Shown: positions 17,819 through 27,787, counted from the stretch's first letter. The stretch is DNA of 59,054 bases from Prolixibacteraceae bacterium (GCA_018648265.1 JABGRN010000023.1:1-59054), one strand, 5' to 3'. Numbers and translations are program-made. The notes: a model not told the origin generated them from the letters alone.

Positions 17819-18421
17819 TTAAGATTCAGCACCCTTTTCTTTCGGAGCTTCTTTATTTTCTTCCGGGGCTTTAGTTTCAGCAACTACTTCCGGACTTTCA
17901 GCTTCCGCTGAAGGATCGGCAACCTCTTCAGGTCTGTTGGCAGCTTCAACTTCATCTGCTAATTTTGCATTCTTCGCAGAAATTGCTGCTGCTCTTTCTT
18001 CATTAACCTTAGCCTCAACTTGCAACTGTTTTTCAACCTCTGCATTGGCTTCACCGGCCAAACGATCAATTTTAGCCTGAACTTTAGCATCTTTTTCAGC
18101 CATCCAATTGTCTAAACGCTTTTCGGCTTCAGCTTCGTCAAATGCTCCTTTTTTAACACCACCCATAAGGTGTTTTTTGTAGAGTACACCTTTGTACGAC
18201 AAAATTGCCTTAACGGTGTCGGTAGGTTGTGCGCCTTTAATAAGCCAGTCGTAAGCTTTATCAAAATCGAGATCTATTATTGCAGGATTAGAGTTGGGAT
18301 TGTAAGAACCAATCCTTTCAATGTACCTGCCATCTCGTGGCGCCCTGCTGTCTGCTACCACAATGTGATAGTAGGCATAACGTTTGCGGCCGTGCCGCGC
18401 TAATCTCAGTTTTACTGGCAT
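17819..18421 (-). CDS. rpsP: 30S ribosomal protein S16, extended form
   Basis: Residues 1 to about 85 are a standard S16 ([40 protein letters not shown]), a small subunit protein needed for 16S rRNA folding. The remaining roughly 110 residues are rich in Ala, Glu and Lys, with charged helical stretches ([19 protein letters not shown]) and a Pro/Glu tail. S16 is usually 80-100 residues, so the 200-residue form is long; tails of this sort are common in Bacteroidota. A -7 box lies just upstream. Confidence 0.95.
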   Translation of the reverse strand: MPVKLRLARHGRKRYAYYHIVVADSRAPRDGRYIERIGSYNPNSNPAIIDLDFDKAYDWLIKGAQPTDTVKAILSYKGVLYKKHLMGGVKKGAFDEAEAEKRLDNWMAEKDAKVQAKIDRLAGEANAEVEKQLQVEAKVNEERAAAISAKNAKLADEVEAANRPEEVADPSAEAESPEVVAETKAPEENKEAPKEKGAES

Positions 18422-18451
18422 AATTCTATTTTAATTTTCAAAAATGTGGCG

Positions 18452-18459
18452 CAAAGATA
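18452..18459 (-). promoter_or_regulatory. -7 element TATCTTTG for rpsP
   Basis: Exact TAnnTTTG match on the - strand, 30 nt before the rpsP start; the following GC is also typical. Confidence 0.55.
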
Positions 18460-18530
18460 GTATAAAATTCTGTTTAAGAAATAAATACCTCTTATTTTCA
18501 ACGAACTTATTATTCAATTAATTTTAAATT

Positions 18531-19085
18531 CTACTTTACTTTACCGGGATTCTTTTTTACAAAATCGGCCCAATTTTTATATTCTTTCGATTTAACAGGT
18601 TTGTTTAACTGAAGGAAATGACAAATGGCAACTGCCACGGCATCGGAAGCATCGAGCCCTTTATCTAAATCGGTTAAATGATATACTTTTTGAAGGAAGT
18701 AAGCGACCTGTTCTTTCGATGCCCGCCCCATTCCGGTAACTGCCTGTTTTACCAAAAGTGGCGCATATTCGTGTATCTCGACCGAATGAAATAATGCAGC
18801 TGCCATTAATACTCCCTGCCCCCGTCCAAGTTTTAACATCGACTGTACATTTTTTCCATAAAATGGCGCTTCAATTGCCATTACATCAGGCTGGTATTCT
18901 TTTACTAAGTGCAATGCTCTTTCGTGCAAATGTTTCAAACGTTGATAATGATCGGAATATTTCCCAGGCGTAATATTTCCCATGTTCAGAATTACAGGTT
19001 TTTTATCGCGTATTTCAATCAGCCCGTAACCCGTCACGGTTGTTCCCGGATCGATCCCCAAAATTCTGTATGGTTTTGAATTCAT
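18531..19085 (-). CDS. ruvC: Holliday junction endodeoxyribonuclease RuvC
   Basis: A 184-residue resolvase that cuts Holliday junctions with RuvAB. The RNase H-like acidic residues are present: Asp12 in ILGIDPGTTVTGYG, Glu in MAIEAPFYG, and Asp in GLDASDAVAVAICH. The length matches the family (about 170-190). It sits alone downstream of a 177-nt gap from the EamA transporter. In many genomes ruvC neighbours ruvAB; here ruvAB are not in the window. Confidence 0.95.
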   Translation of the reverse strand: MNSKPYRILGIDPGTTVTGYGLIEIRDKKPVILNMGNITPGKYSDHYQRLKHLHERALHLVKEYQPDVMAIEAPFYGKNVQSMLKLGRGQGVLMAAALFHSVEIHEYAPLLVKQAVTGMGRASKEQVAYFLQKVYHLTDLDKGLDASDAVAVAICHFLQLNKPVKSKEYKNWADFVKKNPGKVK

Positions 19086-19262
19086 GTCAATTATTGAAAT
19101 ACGAATTTAATGGAAATAATAACGCGCAAAAGTAACAAATCGCAAAAACAAAATTCAAATAAGCCACAATTAAACTAATCGACAAATATCCCAATCCAAT
19201 TTCAGGCAATTAAAAAATTGAAAGTTGACATTTATCCACATTGAAAATTTATGTCCTGGGTT

Positions 19263-20147
19263 TTATAATTTTTCCTTTTCCAATTGCTGGAGCAAAACCC
19301 CTGCGATTATAAAAAACAAGCCAATAAAAGTGGTTATAAATATTGTTTCTTTCAGAATAAAACGGATAAAAACTAATGAAAGGAAGGGTGCGAAAAATAC
19401 CAGATTACCGATTTTTGCATTGTTAGTACTGAAGTTCATTGCTTTCAGCCAAAAAATGTAAGTTATCCCCACTTCGAAAATCCCGACGTAAATAACAGCA
19501 TACAAACTTTCTCCGAAATGTAACTGAAAATCGGAAAACACAAAAACTGCAACTGCGAGATAAACAAAACCAAAGGCAAAATTCAGGAAAAGTTTTATGA
19601 TTTGGTCACGGTTATCGCGTACATTAAAAATCCAGTACAACGACCAAAGCACCGAACTTCCGACCGCCAAAATAACACCGATTGTATTTGTGTTTTTAAA
19701 ACCACTAATCCCGCCTTGCGATGAAATAAAAAATACCCCAATAAAACTGACAAAAAGGGCAAACACACTTACCCAACCAATTTTTTGTTTTAGCAAAGGT
19801 ACCGAAAGAAGTGCCAGGGTAATTGGCCAAATCATATTTAAAGGCTGAGCTACCTGGGCGGGTAAAAGTGAATACGCCTTGAATAAAACAAGGTAATACA
19901 ACAGTGGATTGAAAGCCCCGATAAAAATAGAATTTAACCATTGCTTAGGAGTTTGACGAAACAACAAATTTAATTTCTGCTGAAAAAGCAAAACAAAAAA
20001 CAGCAAAACCACAGTAACACCAGAAGCATAAAAAATGAGCTGGATAAAATCGAATTCGCGTAATGCTATTTTAAAAGCAGTTGCAACAGTTGACCAAAAA
20101 AATACGGCCAACCCGGCATAAAAATATGCTTTTTGATTAGAGTTCAT
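19263..20147 (-). CDS. DMT-superfamily transporter (EamA)
   Basis: A 294-residue inner-membrane protein of ten predicted helices arranged as two EamA repeats (first about 5-140, second about 155-290). The pattern WPITLALLSVPLLKQKIGWV in repeat 1 matches the family's conserved helix-4 region. Family members export amino acids, metabolites or drugs; the substrate cannot be read from sequence. Its start overlaps the end of the TPR gene by 11 nt, so the two are probably translated from one message. Confidence 0.88.
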   Translation of the reverse strand: MNSNQKAYFYAGLAVFFWSTVATAFKIALREFDFIQLIFYASGVTVVLLFFVLLFQQKLNLLFRQTPKQWLNSIFIGAFNPLLYYLVLFKAYSLLPAQVAQPLNMIWPITLALLSVPLLKQKIGWVSVFALFVSFIGVFFISSQGGISGFKNTNTIGVILAVGSSVLWSLYWIFNVRDNRDQIIKLFLNFAFGFVYLAVAVFVFSDFQLHFGESLYAVIYVGIFEVGITYIFWLKAMNFSTNNAKIGNLVFFAPFLSLVFIRFILKETIFITTFIGLFFIIAGVLLQQLEKEKL

Positions 20148-22026
20148 CGGGGTTTAATTCCGGGAAAATCTGATTTTCTGTTTCTTTCTCTTTATCTGGA
20201 AACTGATTAAGTAATTCGCGATACTGTTTCCTCGACTCATCGACATAAACACTGCCAGGGTTGTTGACCATCATTTGTTTGTACAACTCTTTTGCTTTTT
20301 CTTTTTCGCCCAAATTATAATTATTCAATTCGGCTAATAAAAACAACGCATCGTCGGCTAAAAGTTCGTAGCTAAAATCGTTAATAATCCGCTCCAAATA
20401 TTCAACAGCTTTGGAATAATTTTGCTGATCTATTTCAATTTTCGATTTACGAAACAAAATATCGTCAACCAGGGAATGATATGGATATATTTCTTCTAAA
20501 CCGTTTAAAATAGTCATTGCATCTTCACTTTTATTTTGAAAGAACCGCAAATCCGCTTTGGCAAACATGGTCAAAGGAATAGCCGTGGTATCTAAATTCA
20601 AATTGTTTCCGATAAGCATTGAAAGTTCCATAGCGTCGTTTGCAGTAAGTTTCGAAGTACTGGCCTTTAATACATCCAGTTGTGCTTTGGCCCAGCTAAA
20701 ATTACCAAGATAAAATCCGAGTTTTGCTTTTTTCAATTTCACTTCGTCACCAAGGCTGTTTTTTTTGTTAGCTTCGATTACCTGCGAATAAATTAAAGTT
20801 GCTTCCCAGGGTTCGTTTGCATAAACATAAACATCGGCCATTTCGGTTTTTAACAAACCCGTTTGTTCAGGTTTTAATAGTGGAATTTTCAACCCTCTTT
20901 TTAATACTTCAATCGATTTTTCAGATTCATTTAAATAAAAAGCCAGCAAATGTGCGTATTCCTGAATTAAATGCAAAGTTGCCGGATTGTAACCCAAAAA
21001 CTCAAGGCCTGAATCAAACTGCTTCACCAAATTTTTTGCTTCCAAACTATTTTCTGAAAATTCAGATGTTAGGCGAATATATGAGACATGAATATTTTGA
21101 GCAAATGCGTGAGTGTAAAATGGGCTTCCTCCACCCTTTCCCAACAAATATTCGTAGGCTTTTTGCGAATGGTTAAAATTTTTATTGTTAAGTGCCATTT
21201 GCCCCAACTGGGCAATTTGTACATCTTCTTCACCGGTTCTTTTGTCGAGTGCAATAGACTGCCGAAGTGCACCCTGAAAATTTTTATCTTGTAAAAAAAA
21301 CCAAATTAACAAGCGGCTGTAACCAATTACATTGGGCTCGCCCTGGATTCGTTTTAAAACCTGCCCCCTGAAATTATTACGTAAACCATTGTCGATATCA
21401 AGGTGCATTGCCGATGAAAGGCTGCTTTGCACACGTGGGAGTTGTTTTTCGTCAATCCGCACCAAATCAAGGTACTCCTCCATCATTTTACCGTAATCCC
21501 TTAAATATAAAAAAGCCCTGGCCAATTCGTAGTGAAAAGGTTTATTCGGTAAAACCTGCCTACCTTGTAAATACGTTTTTTTAACAAATTCGTACTCGCC
21601 CCACTGTAAAAAAGCATTTGCCGTTAGCAAATAACTTCCTTTATTATTCACTATTTTTGAAAGGGCTTCCTGATATTTTTCCTGCGCCCCGTCCGTTTGT
21701 TCCTGAGCTTTTAAAACATAACCCCAATGCACAAAAAATTCAGGTTTTGCGACAGGTTGTTTTTTAATTTCTTGTTCCACTTGTTCCTCGGCCTCTTCAA
21801 ATCTTTTTAATTCGATTAAACTTGTGAGGTACAGTTTAAAATAGTAACTATTCCTTGAAACTTTATAAACTTCTAACAATAGTGGAATTGCCTTTTCGTA
21901 ATCTTTTGCATTGTAATACTCGATTGACAATCTTGAATTGGTTTGAATTTCGCTTTGTTTTTTTTGTTGAGCAAAAACAACATTCAAACCCAAAATTAAT
22001 ATTGCGGTAAAAAGAAAAGCTTTCAT
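20137..22026 (-). CDS. secreted tetratricopeptide-repeat protein
   Basis: A 629-residue protein with a signal peptide (MKAFLFTAILILGLNVVFAQ). It is made almost wholly of alpha-helical TPR-like repeats: for example YYNAKDYEKAIPLLLEVYK near the N-terminus and NYSKAVEYLERIINDFSYE and LGEKEKAKELYKQMMVNNPG near the C-terminus. The tail resembles outer-membrane assembly TPR proteins (YbgF/BamD-like). Such proteins are protein-protein scaffolds in the periplasm. It overlaps the EamA gene by 11 nt. No enzymatic motif is seen and the role is unknown. Confidence 0.85.
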   Translation of the reverse strand: MKAFLFTAILILGLNVVFAQQKKQSEIQTNSRLSIEYYNAKDYEKAIPLLLEVYKVSRNSYYFKLYLTSLIELKRFEEAEEQVEQEIKKQPVAKPEFFVHWGYVLKAQEQTDGAQEKYQEALSKIVNNKGSYLLTANAFLQWGEYEFVKKTYLQGRQVLPNKPFHYELARAFLYLRDYGKMMEEYLDLVRIDEKQLPRVQSSLSSAMHLDIDNGLRNNFRGQVLKRIQGEPNVIGYSRLLIWFFLQDKNFQGALRQSIALDKRTGEEDVQIAQLGQMALNNKNFNHSQKAYEYLLGKGGGSPFYTHAFAQNIHVSYIRLTSEFSENSLEAKNLVKQFDSGLEFLGYNPATLHLIQEYAHLLAFYLNESEKSIEVLKRGLKIPLLKPEQTGLLKTEMADVYVYANEPWEATLIYSQVIEANKKNSLGDEVKLKKAKLGFYLGNFSWAKAQLDVLKASTSKLTANDAMELSMLIGNNLNLDTTAIPLTMFAKADLRFFQNKSEDAMTILNGLEEIYPYHSLVDDILFRKSKIEIDQQNYSKAVEYLERIINDFSYELLADDALFLLAELNNYNLGEKEKAKELYKQMMVNNPGSVYVDESRKQYRELLNQFPDKEKETENQIFPELNPDEL

Positions 22027-22387
22027 GTATTTTTAATTGTTTGTTTTTAACGGCAATCCGTCAGCTGACCGGGAACTCGCTGAAGAATCATCTTCCTGTG
22101 TGCCAATATTTGCAATGCTCATTCCTTTTTAAATTTTAAAGATTTTACAAAAATAACACTCTCAGACTAAGAATAGTTCTTAATGTAAGTTTTTATTATG
22201 TGGATTTAATAATGACGCAGTGGCTACGATTTTTTAAATTCTATATTCCATATTTTTAATATTCAGATTATTAGAAACCGGAATATTTATTACTATTAAT
22301 CTCATTTCCATTATTCAATTACGCATATTTTGTTTCAAACAATTCTCAAATTAAAAACTTACTTTTACGCAAAATTTTATTGATTGT
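22027..22387. other. divergent intergenic region, TPR protein / lipA
   Basis: 361 nt between divergent genes. It holds a possible 29-codon ORF (22033-22122, - strand) with the palindrome GTCAGCTGAC near its 3' half, and an AT-rich part towards lipA with TACTTTTA (22360-22367) as a weak -7 candidate. No known riboswitch or RNA gene was recognised. Confidence 0.5.
22033..22122 (-). CDS. possible 29-residue small ORF upstream of the TPR gene
   Basis: ATG preceded by AAAGGA, 29 codons, polar and Ser/Asp-rich, ending 6 nt before the TPR start codon. It has no known family that I recognise. It might be a leader peptide or chance; codon use cannot decide at this length. Confidence 0.25.
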   Translation of the reverse strand: MSIANIGTQEDDSSASSRSADGLPLKTNN

Positions 22388-23251
22388 ATGGCACAAGTGA
22401 CGAAAGACAGGCAACGATTGCCGAAGTGGATGAAAATGAAAATGCCAAAGGGGGAAAGCTATTCGAAAGTAAAAAACCTGGTTGACAAACACGGCTTGCA
22501 CACAATATGCACAAGTGGTAATTGTCCAAATATTGGGGAATGCTGGAACCGCGGAACAGCAACTTTTATGATTTTGGGTGATATTTGTACCCGCCGCTGT
22601 AAATTTTGTGCTGTAAAAAGCGGTAAACCACTCGCACCCGATTTAAAAGAACCAGAAAAATTAGCGGAATCAGTAAAATTAATGGGCCTGAAACATTGTG
22701 TAATAACATCGGTTGACCGGGATGATTTAGAAGATCAGGGAACCGGAATTTGGGCAAAAACAATTACTGAAATTAAGCGGATAAATCCCGAAACAAAAAT
22801 TGAAGTTTTGATTCCTGATTTCAGGGGAAATGAAAAATTGATACAACAAGTAATTGATGCAAAACCGGAAGTAATTTCGCACAACCTGGAAACCACCGAA
22901 AGGCTCACCCCGTTTATTCGTTTTGCCTCGAAATACAGGCGTAGTTTAGAGGTAATAAAATACATTGCAAATAATTACACTGTCGCAAAATCGGGAATTA
23001 TGCTCGGTTTAGGCGAAACACACAGCGAAATTTTGCAAACCATGGACGACCTTTTAGAAGCAGGTTGTAAAGTAATGACTATCGGACAATATCTGGCGCC
23101 CTCGTTAAATCACATGCCGGTTGTAGAATATATTCAACCTGAAAAGTTTGCTGAATATAAAAAGATAGGATTGGAAAAAGGGTTTTCGTTTGTTGAAAGT
23201 TCGCCGTTGGTGAGAAGTTCGTACAGAGCGGAAGACCACGTAAATGCATAA
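22388..23251 (+). CDS. lipA: lipoyl synthase
   Basis: A 287-residue radical SAM enzyme that inserts two sulphurs into protein-bound octanoyl groups. Both iron-sulphur clusters are visible: the auxiliary one in CTSGNCPNIGECW and the radical SAM one as CTRRCKFC. The C-terminal serine ligand lies in SPLVRSSYRA. The length matches the family. lipB follows 32 nt later on the same strand, so the two lipoate synthesis steps form an operon. Confidence 0.97.
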   Translation: MAQVTKDRQRLPKWMKMKMPKGESYSKVKNLVDKHGLHTICTSGNCPNIGECWNRGTATFMILGDICTRRCKFCAVKSGKPLAPDLKEPEKLAESVKLMGLKHCVITSVDRDDLEDQGTGIWAKTITEIKRINPETKIEVLIPDFRGNEKLIQQVIDAKPEVISHNLETTERLTPFIRFASKYRRSLEVIKYIANNYTVAKSGIMLGLGETHSEILQTMDDLLEAGCKVMTIGQYLAPSLNHMPVVEYIQPEKFAEYKKIGLEKGFSFVESSPLVRSSYRAEDHVNA

Positions 23252-23283
23252 AAATTTCGAGTTAATGTTGAAAGTTTAAAGAA

Positions 23284-23952
23284 ATGGCAGATTTCAATTA
23301 CATCAACCTCGGTATAAAAGATTATAAAGAGTGCTGGGATTATCAGGAAGAACTGTTGGCAGAAGTTGTAGCTGATAAAAAATCCACTGGAAAACCTTCA
23401 TCAAAAAATTATTTTTTATTGGTTGAACATCCTCATGTTTATACACTTGGGAAAAGTGGAGATGCAAATAATTTACTGGCTCATGGCGAATTTCTGAAAA
23501 AAATTGAAGCCACATTCTATAAAATAAATCGTGGCGGCGATATTACTTACCACGGGCCTGGGCAATTGGTTGGTTATCCAATAATCGACCTCGAATATTA
23601 CAAACTCGGAGTACGTGGCTACATCGAAAAAATGGAAGATGCAATAATTAAAACAATTGCCAAATTTGGATTAAAAGGCGGAAGAAAAGAAGGTGCAACC
23701 GGAATCTGGTTAGATGCCGGACACAAAGTACGCGCACGTAAAATCTGCGCAATCGGTGTACGTATCAGCCGGTTTGTAACTATGCACGGTTTCGCCCTAA
23801 ACATAAATACCGACATGCGCTATTTCAATTACATTAACCCTTGCGGATTTGCGACATTCGGTGTTACTTCTATTCAACAAGAATTAGGAGAAAAAATCCC
23901 AATGGATAAAATTAAAAATTTGTTGATGGAAGAATTTAATAAGTTGTATTAA
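23284..23952 (+). CDS. lipB: lipoyl(octanoyl) transferase
   Basis: A 222-residue enzyme moving octanoyl from acyl carrier protein to lipoyl domains. The signature RGGDITYHGPGQLVGYPI is perfect. The catalytic lysine lies in ARKICAIGVRI and the catalytic cysteine in INPCGFATFGVTS. It is the partner of lipA upstream and makes the substrate for it. A bidirectional terminator follows about 120 nt downstream. Confidence 0.97.
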   Translation: MADFNYINLGIKDYKECWDYQEELLAEVVADKKSTGKPSSKNYFLLVEHPHVYTLGKSGDANNLLAHGEFLKKIEATFYKINRGGDITYHGPGQLVGYPIIDLEYYKLGVRGYIEKMEDAIIKTIAKFGLKGGRKEGATGIWLDAGHKVRARKICAIGVRISRFVTMHGFALNINTDMRYFNYINPCGFATFGVTSIQQELGEKIPMDKIKNLLMEEFNKLY

Positions 23953-24076
23953 ATATTTACAATACTTTACAAGTAGTTTATTTGCCTCTTAAAACACTCA
24001 TTTTTAATTACTGCAAAGTCTTGGACTGTTATGCAAATCTCGGAACTACTTTAGAAGCTTAACCTGTTAGATATCA

Positions 24077-24113
24077 AAAAAATGCCCCCTGTTTTTCACA
24101 GAAGGCATTTTTT
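24077..24113. terminator. bidirectional terminator
   Basis: AAAAAATGCC / GGCATTTTTT, a perfect 10-bp stem with A and T flanks, between convergent lipB and the HlyD-type gene. Confidence 0.88.
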
Positions 24114-24136
24114 ATGAAATAAGAAAGTTGATTCTA

Positions 24137-25465
24137 TTATTTCTTCACATTAAAAAGTTCCTCTTCAGTAACTTTTTTCACTTGCATACTGTCTTTCAAC
24201 GATTTGTTAATGGCATTGTAGGGCGCAATTACAACTTCATCGCCTTCCGTTAAACCTTCCAATATTTCAATACTGTTGTTATCCTGGATTCCGGTTTTTA
24301 CTTCCACTTTTCTAACCCTGTCATCTTTTAATACAAATACAACTTCCTGTTTTTCTTCACGGCCCACTACTTCTTCCTCACTATCGTCTTCGGTAGCGTT
24401 TTCATCTTCAACTTTATCTTCAACTTCTTTTGTCCCGCCACCTTCAATTTTTACACGGGTTGTAACCGCTGAAATTGGCACTGAAATAACGTTTTCGCGA
24501 GTCTCGGTCTGAATATCTACGGTTGCCGACATTCCCGGTCTAAACGGGTAAATATTTCCCGAAGTTGAATCAACGAGATCGACATAAGATTCACTCAACA
24601 GAAAAACTTTTACATCGAAATTGGTAACCTGGTCGGTGGAAGCACCACTTACACTTGCCGAGTTGGCAATTTCCGTGACAATCCCAATAAATTTTCGCTG
24701 AAGATACGCATCCACTTCAACGAGAGTGGTGTCGTATTTTGCTACTTTAACAATATCATTTTCATTTACTTCTACCTGAACTTCCATTTTATCCAGGTTG
24801 GCGACGACCATCATTTCGGTTCCAACCATCATACTGGTTCCCACAACCCTTTCACCTTTTTCTACGTTTAATGCCGAAATTGTCCCTGAAATAGGTGCAA
24901 AAATTCTGGTTTTTGTCAATTGTTCTTTGGCTTCGGAAACTGATGCTTCAGCACTTTTAACCGAAAACTGTGCTGCCCTGACTTCAGCTTCGGCAACTTT
25001 ATAAGCCGCTTCGGCAGTTTCAAATTCAGAAACTGCAATTGCACCTCCTTCGAAAAGTTGTTTAGAGCGTTTGAAAGCGAGTTCCCTTTCAATCTGCTGG
25101 GCTTCGGCCTGCGCTTGTCTCGCTTTAGAAGAATTTAATGCAGCCTCGGCTCGGTTTAATGCCGAAATGTACATGTCGGGTTTAATAATGCAAAGTGGAT
25201 CGCCTTGTATAACCTGATCGCCTTCTTCGACATATAATTCAATAATTTCGCCGGAAACATCGGGGCTGATTTTTACTTCTGTTTCGGGTTGTATTTTCCC
25301 ATTGGCAGTTATCAACTCTGTAATTGTTTTGCTTTCAACTGTTTCAGTGGCAACACTAATACTGAAATCATTTCCGAACCATCCGGCTTTTTTGCCAACT
25401 ACTAAAAGTATAATCGCAACTATCAATAATCCAATTGCGTAAGGTAAAATTTTTTTCTGCTTCAT
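24137..25465 (-). CDS. periplasmic adaptor of an efflux system (HlyD/MacA type), orphan
   Basis: A 442-residue membrane-fusion protein: one N-terminal membrane helix (IGLLIVAIILLVVG), a lipoyl-like half (KISPDVSGEIIELYVEEGDQV), a long coiled-coil hairpin rich in Ala and Glu (about 90-190), the second lipoyl half (FAPISGTISALNVEKGERV) and beta-barrel segments. Such proteins link an inner-membrane pump to an outer-membrane channel. No ABC, RND or TolC gene adjoins it here. An acidic insert of roughly 25 residues near residue 350 is unusual for the family. Confidence 0.9.
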   Translation of the reverse strand: MKQKKILPYAIGLLIVAIILLVVGKKAGWFGNDFSISVATETVESKTITELITANGKIQPETEVKISPDVSGEIIELYVEEGDQVIQGDPLCIIKPDMYISALNRAEAALNSSKARQAQAEAQQIERELAFKRSKQLFEGGAIAVSEFETAEAAYKVAEAEVRAAQFSVKSAEASVSEAKEQLTKTRIFAPISGTISALNVEKGERVVGTSMMVGTEMMVVANLDKMEVQVEVNENDIVKVAKYDTTLVEVDAYLQRKFIGIVTEIANSASVSGASTDQVTNFDVKVFLLSESYVDLVDSTSGNIYPFRPGMSATVDIQTETRENVISVPISAVTTRVKIEGGGTKEVEDKVEDENATEDDSEEEVVGREEKQEVVFVLKDDRVRKVEVKTGIQDNNSIEILEGLTEGDEVVIAPYNAINKSLKDSMQVKKVTEEELFNVKK

Positions 25466-25564
25466 ATTTTGACAAGATTTTGTTTTATATGTCGATTATG
25501 GTGCGCTAAAATTACAACAATTTGTAATTCTACAGGAAATATTAAAATTAAATTCAAATTATTT

Positions 25565-26809
25565 TTATTTCACAACTAAACGTGCTGTAAGCCTACTGTT
25601 TTGTTCGAGGTATATTTTTTTATCTTTTTTCATTTTATGAAGCGCCTCTTTATTAAAATGTCTAATGGTTATAAGCTTTAAATCGGTGTTGTAACGTGCA
25701 ATATAATTCTCCGAAAGCTTTTTGAGTATTGGATTCAAATCCACTTCAGGAAAATCTACCACAAGGTTAAAGTCAATGGCCGACTGCTGAATCAAATTAA
25801 CTTTAATCCGATTCTCTTGTAAAAGATACGCAACCTTATTTATATCTTCAATGCTGATAAACGAAAAATCTATGGGAGAAATAGTAATCAAAACCTGATT
25901 CTCCTTTACAATAAAAACGGGTTGCAGTTGTAATTTATGATCTACTTCATGAATTACAGTTCCCTTTTCTAATGGAGAAACAAACGACTTCACTAACAAT
26001 GGTATTCCTTTGTTATGAAGAGGTTTCATTGTTTTGGGATGGATTACCTGTGCGCCGGAATACGACATTTCGATGGCTTCGCGATACGAAAGTTCGTCGA
26101 TTTTTACAGCACCTTCCATCTTTTTAGGATCGGCGTTTAATACTCCAGGGACATCTTTCCAAATGGAAACATCCTCAGCGTTTAACACATTTCCTAAAAT
26201 AGCCGCTGTAAAATCGGAACCTTCGCGACCAAGTGTTGTGGTCAAATTAGGTTTAGTTGCTCCAATAAATCCTTGAGTAACGTATAATTTTTCCTCTTCA
26301 AAATTAAGAACTTGCTGAACAAGTTTTTCCGTCAAATCCCAATCTACAGTTGCATCTCGAAATTTATTGTTGGTTCGTAAACATGTGCGAATATCAATCC
26401 AGGAGTTTGTAAATCCTGCAAAATTCAAATACTCACTAACTAAGCGGGTAGAAACAAGTTCTCCATAACTTACTATCTGGTCGTATTCAAAATTGAAATC
26501 GAAAGAAGGTGGTATTCTGAGTTTATTTTCAAGTTCTGTTAACAGTATTGAAATTGATTCTGGAGTATTTTTATCAAAAAGAAGATCTGAAATATCAGTG
26601 TGATAATTTCTGAATTTTTGAAAAACACTCCATTTATTGTCACTCTTTTCAAAATACGCTTTTGCAAGAGTTTCTAACAAATTGGTTGTTTTACCCATGG
26701 CTGAAATTACAACCACAATATTTTCGTTGTATCCTTTCAGAATTTGTAAAACATTCCTGACAGCTTCTGCACTTTTTACCGAAGCACCGCCAAACTTAAA
26801 AACTTTCAT
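25565..26809 (-). CDS. lysC: aspartate kinase
   Basis: A 414-residue monofunctional aspartokinase, the first step of the aspartate pathway to lysine, mDAP, threonine and methionine. KVFKFGGASV is the N-terminal nucleotide/aspartate motif. TTLGREGSDFTAA and the later GVLNADPKK match the kinase core, and two ACT-like domains follow after about residue 280. Translation from an ATG at 26905 would add 32 non-conserved residues, so 26809 is chosen. It is not physically linked to the dap genes. The call is sure; which feedback inhibitor it senses is not. Confidence 0.93.
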   Translation of the reverse strand: MKVFKFGGASVKSAEAVRNVLQILKGYNENIVVVISAMGKTTNLLETLAKAYFEKSDNKWSVFQKFRNYHTDISDLLFDKNTPESISILLTELENKLRIPPSFDFNFEYDQIVSYGELVSTRLVSEYLNFAGFTNSWIDIRTCLRTNNKFRDATVDWDLTEKLVQQVLNFEEEKLYVTQGFIGATKPNLTTTLGREGSDFTAAILGNVLNAEDVSIWKDVPGVLNADPKKMEGAVKIDELSYREAIEMSYSGAQVIHPKTMKPLHNKGIPLLVKSFVSPLEKGTVIHEVDHKLQLQPVFIVKENQVLITISPIDFSFISIEDINKVAYLLQENRIKVNLIQQSAIDFNLVVDFPEVDLNPILKKLSENYIARYNTDLKLITIRHFNKEALHKMKKDKKIYLEQNSRLTARLVVK

Positions 26810-26938
26810 TTTACTTGTTTTCAAAATTTTTGACAAAACTAAAGAATTATTTTTCAACCATTCTACTGCATTGCAGCTAAACTTACACATCCTAAAAAAA
26901 ATCATTATTTTAGGCGTTTTTTCAGAAAAGTCATTAAA

Positions 26939-27763
26939 ATGAATATTTCATCGAAAGTAAAACTAAATAACGGGGTTGAAATGCCCTGGCTAGGATTGGG
27001 AGTTTTTCAATCAAAAGACGGAACCGAAGTAGAAAATGCAGTAAAAACCGCATTGAAAAATGGATATCGCAGTATTGATACAGCCGCCATTTATCAAAAT
27101 GAAAGCGGTGTTGGTACTGCAATAAATGAGAGTGGAATTCCCCGCGAAGAAATTTTCCTTACTTCAAAAGTTTGGAACAGTGACCAGGGTTACCAAACTA
27201 CTTTGACTGCATTTGAGGAAAGCCTGAAAAAACTGCAAACCAGTTATCTCGATTTATATCTTATCCACTGGCCAAAAGGGAAACGTTCGGTGGAAACATG
27301 GAAAGCACTCGAAGAATTGTACGAAAAAAGAAAAATCAGGGCAATAGGAGTTAGCAATTTTCTGGTTCATCACCTCGAAGATTTTTTACCTGAATGTAAA
27401 ATTATCCCTGCAGTGAATCAGGTTGAATTTCATCCGGAACTCATTCAGCCCGAACTTTTGAAATATTGCCAAAATAAAAATATTCAATTGGAAGCCTGGA
27501 GCCCGATTATGAAAGGACGGGTAAATGATATTCCTGTTTTACAGTCGCTTGCTGTTAAATACAACAAAACACCGGTGCAAATTGTAATTCGCTGGGACAT
27601 TCAAAAAAGGGTGGTTACAATTCCAAAATCGGTAAAAGCGGAAAGGATAATTTCCAACGCTGATATTTTCGATTTTCATTTAAGCGATGAGGACGTTGTA
27701 AAAATCGACCGGCTTGATCAAGACAAACGAATTGGACCACACCCCGATTATATTTCATTTTAA
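26939..27763 (+). CDS. aldo/keto reductase
   Basis: A 274-residue single-domain AKR with the complete catalytic tetrad: Asp and Tyr in SIDTAAIYQNESGVG, Lys in LTSKVWN and His in YLIHWPKG. The NADPH-binding region is seen in PKSVKAERI. It resembles 2,5-diketogluconate reductase/YvgN-type enzymes that reduce small aldehydes, including methylglyoxal. It lies 130 nt from lysC and is divergent from it; the S9 peptidase follows after 24 nt, so the two may share a transcript. Confidence 0.92.
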   Translation: MNISSKVKLNNGVEMPWLGLGVFQSKDGTEVENAVKTALKNGYRSIDTAAIYQNESGVGTAINESGIPREEIFLTSKVWNSDQGYQTTLTAFEESLKKLQTSYLDLYLIHWPKGKRSVETWKALEELYEKRKIRAIGVSNFLVHHLEDFLPECKIIPAVNQVEFHPELIQPELLKYCQNKNIQLEAWSPIMKGRVNDIPVLQSLAVKYNKTPVQIVIRWDIQKRVVTIPKSVKAERIISNADIFDFHLSDEDVVKIDRLDQDKRIGPHPDYISF

Positions 27764-27787
27764 TTTAAAACTCAAAAAGAAAAACTA

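Noticed and set aside
26810-26938. Lysine riboswitch upstream of aspartate kinase
   Set aside because: The divergent gap is only about 130 nt and contains no L-box-like stem series, too short for the known 170-nt aptamer.
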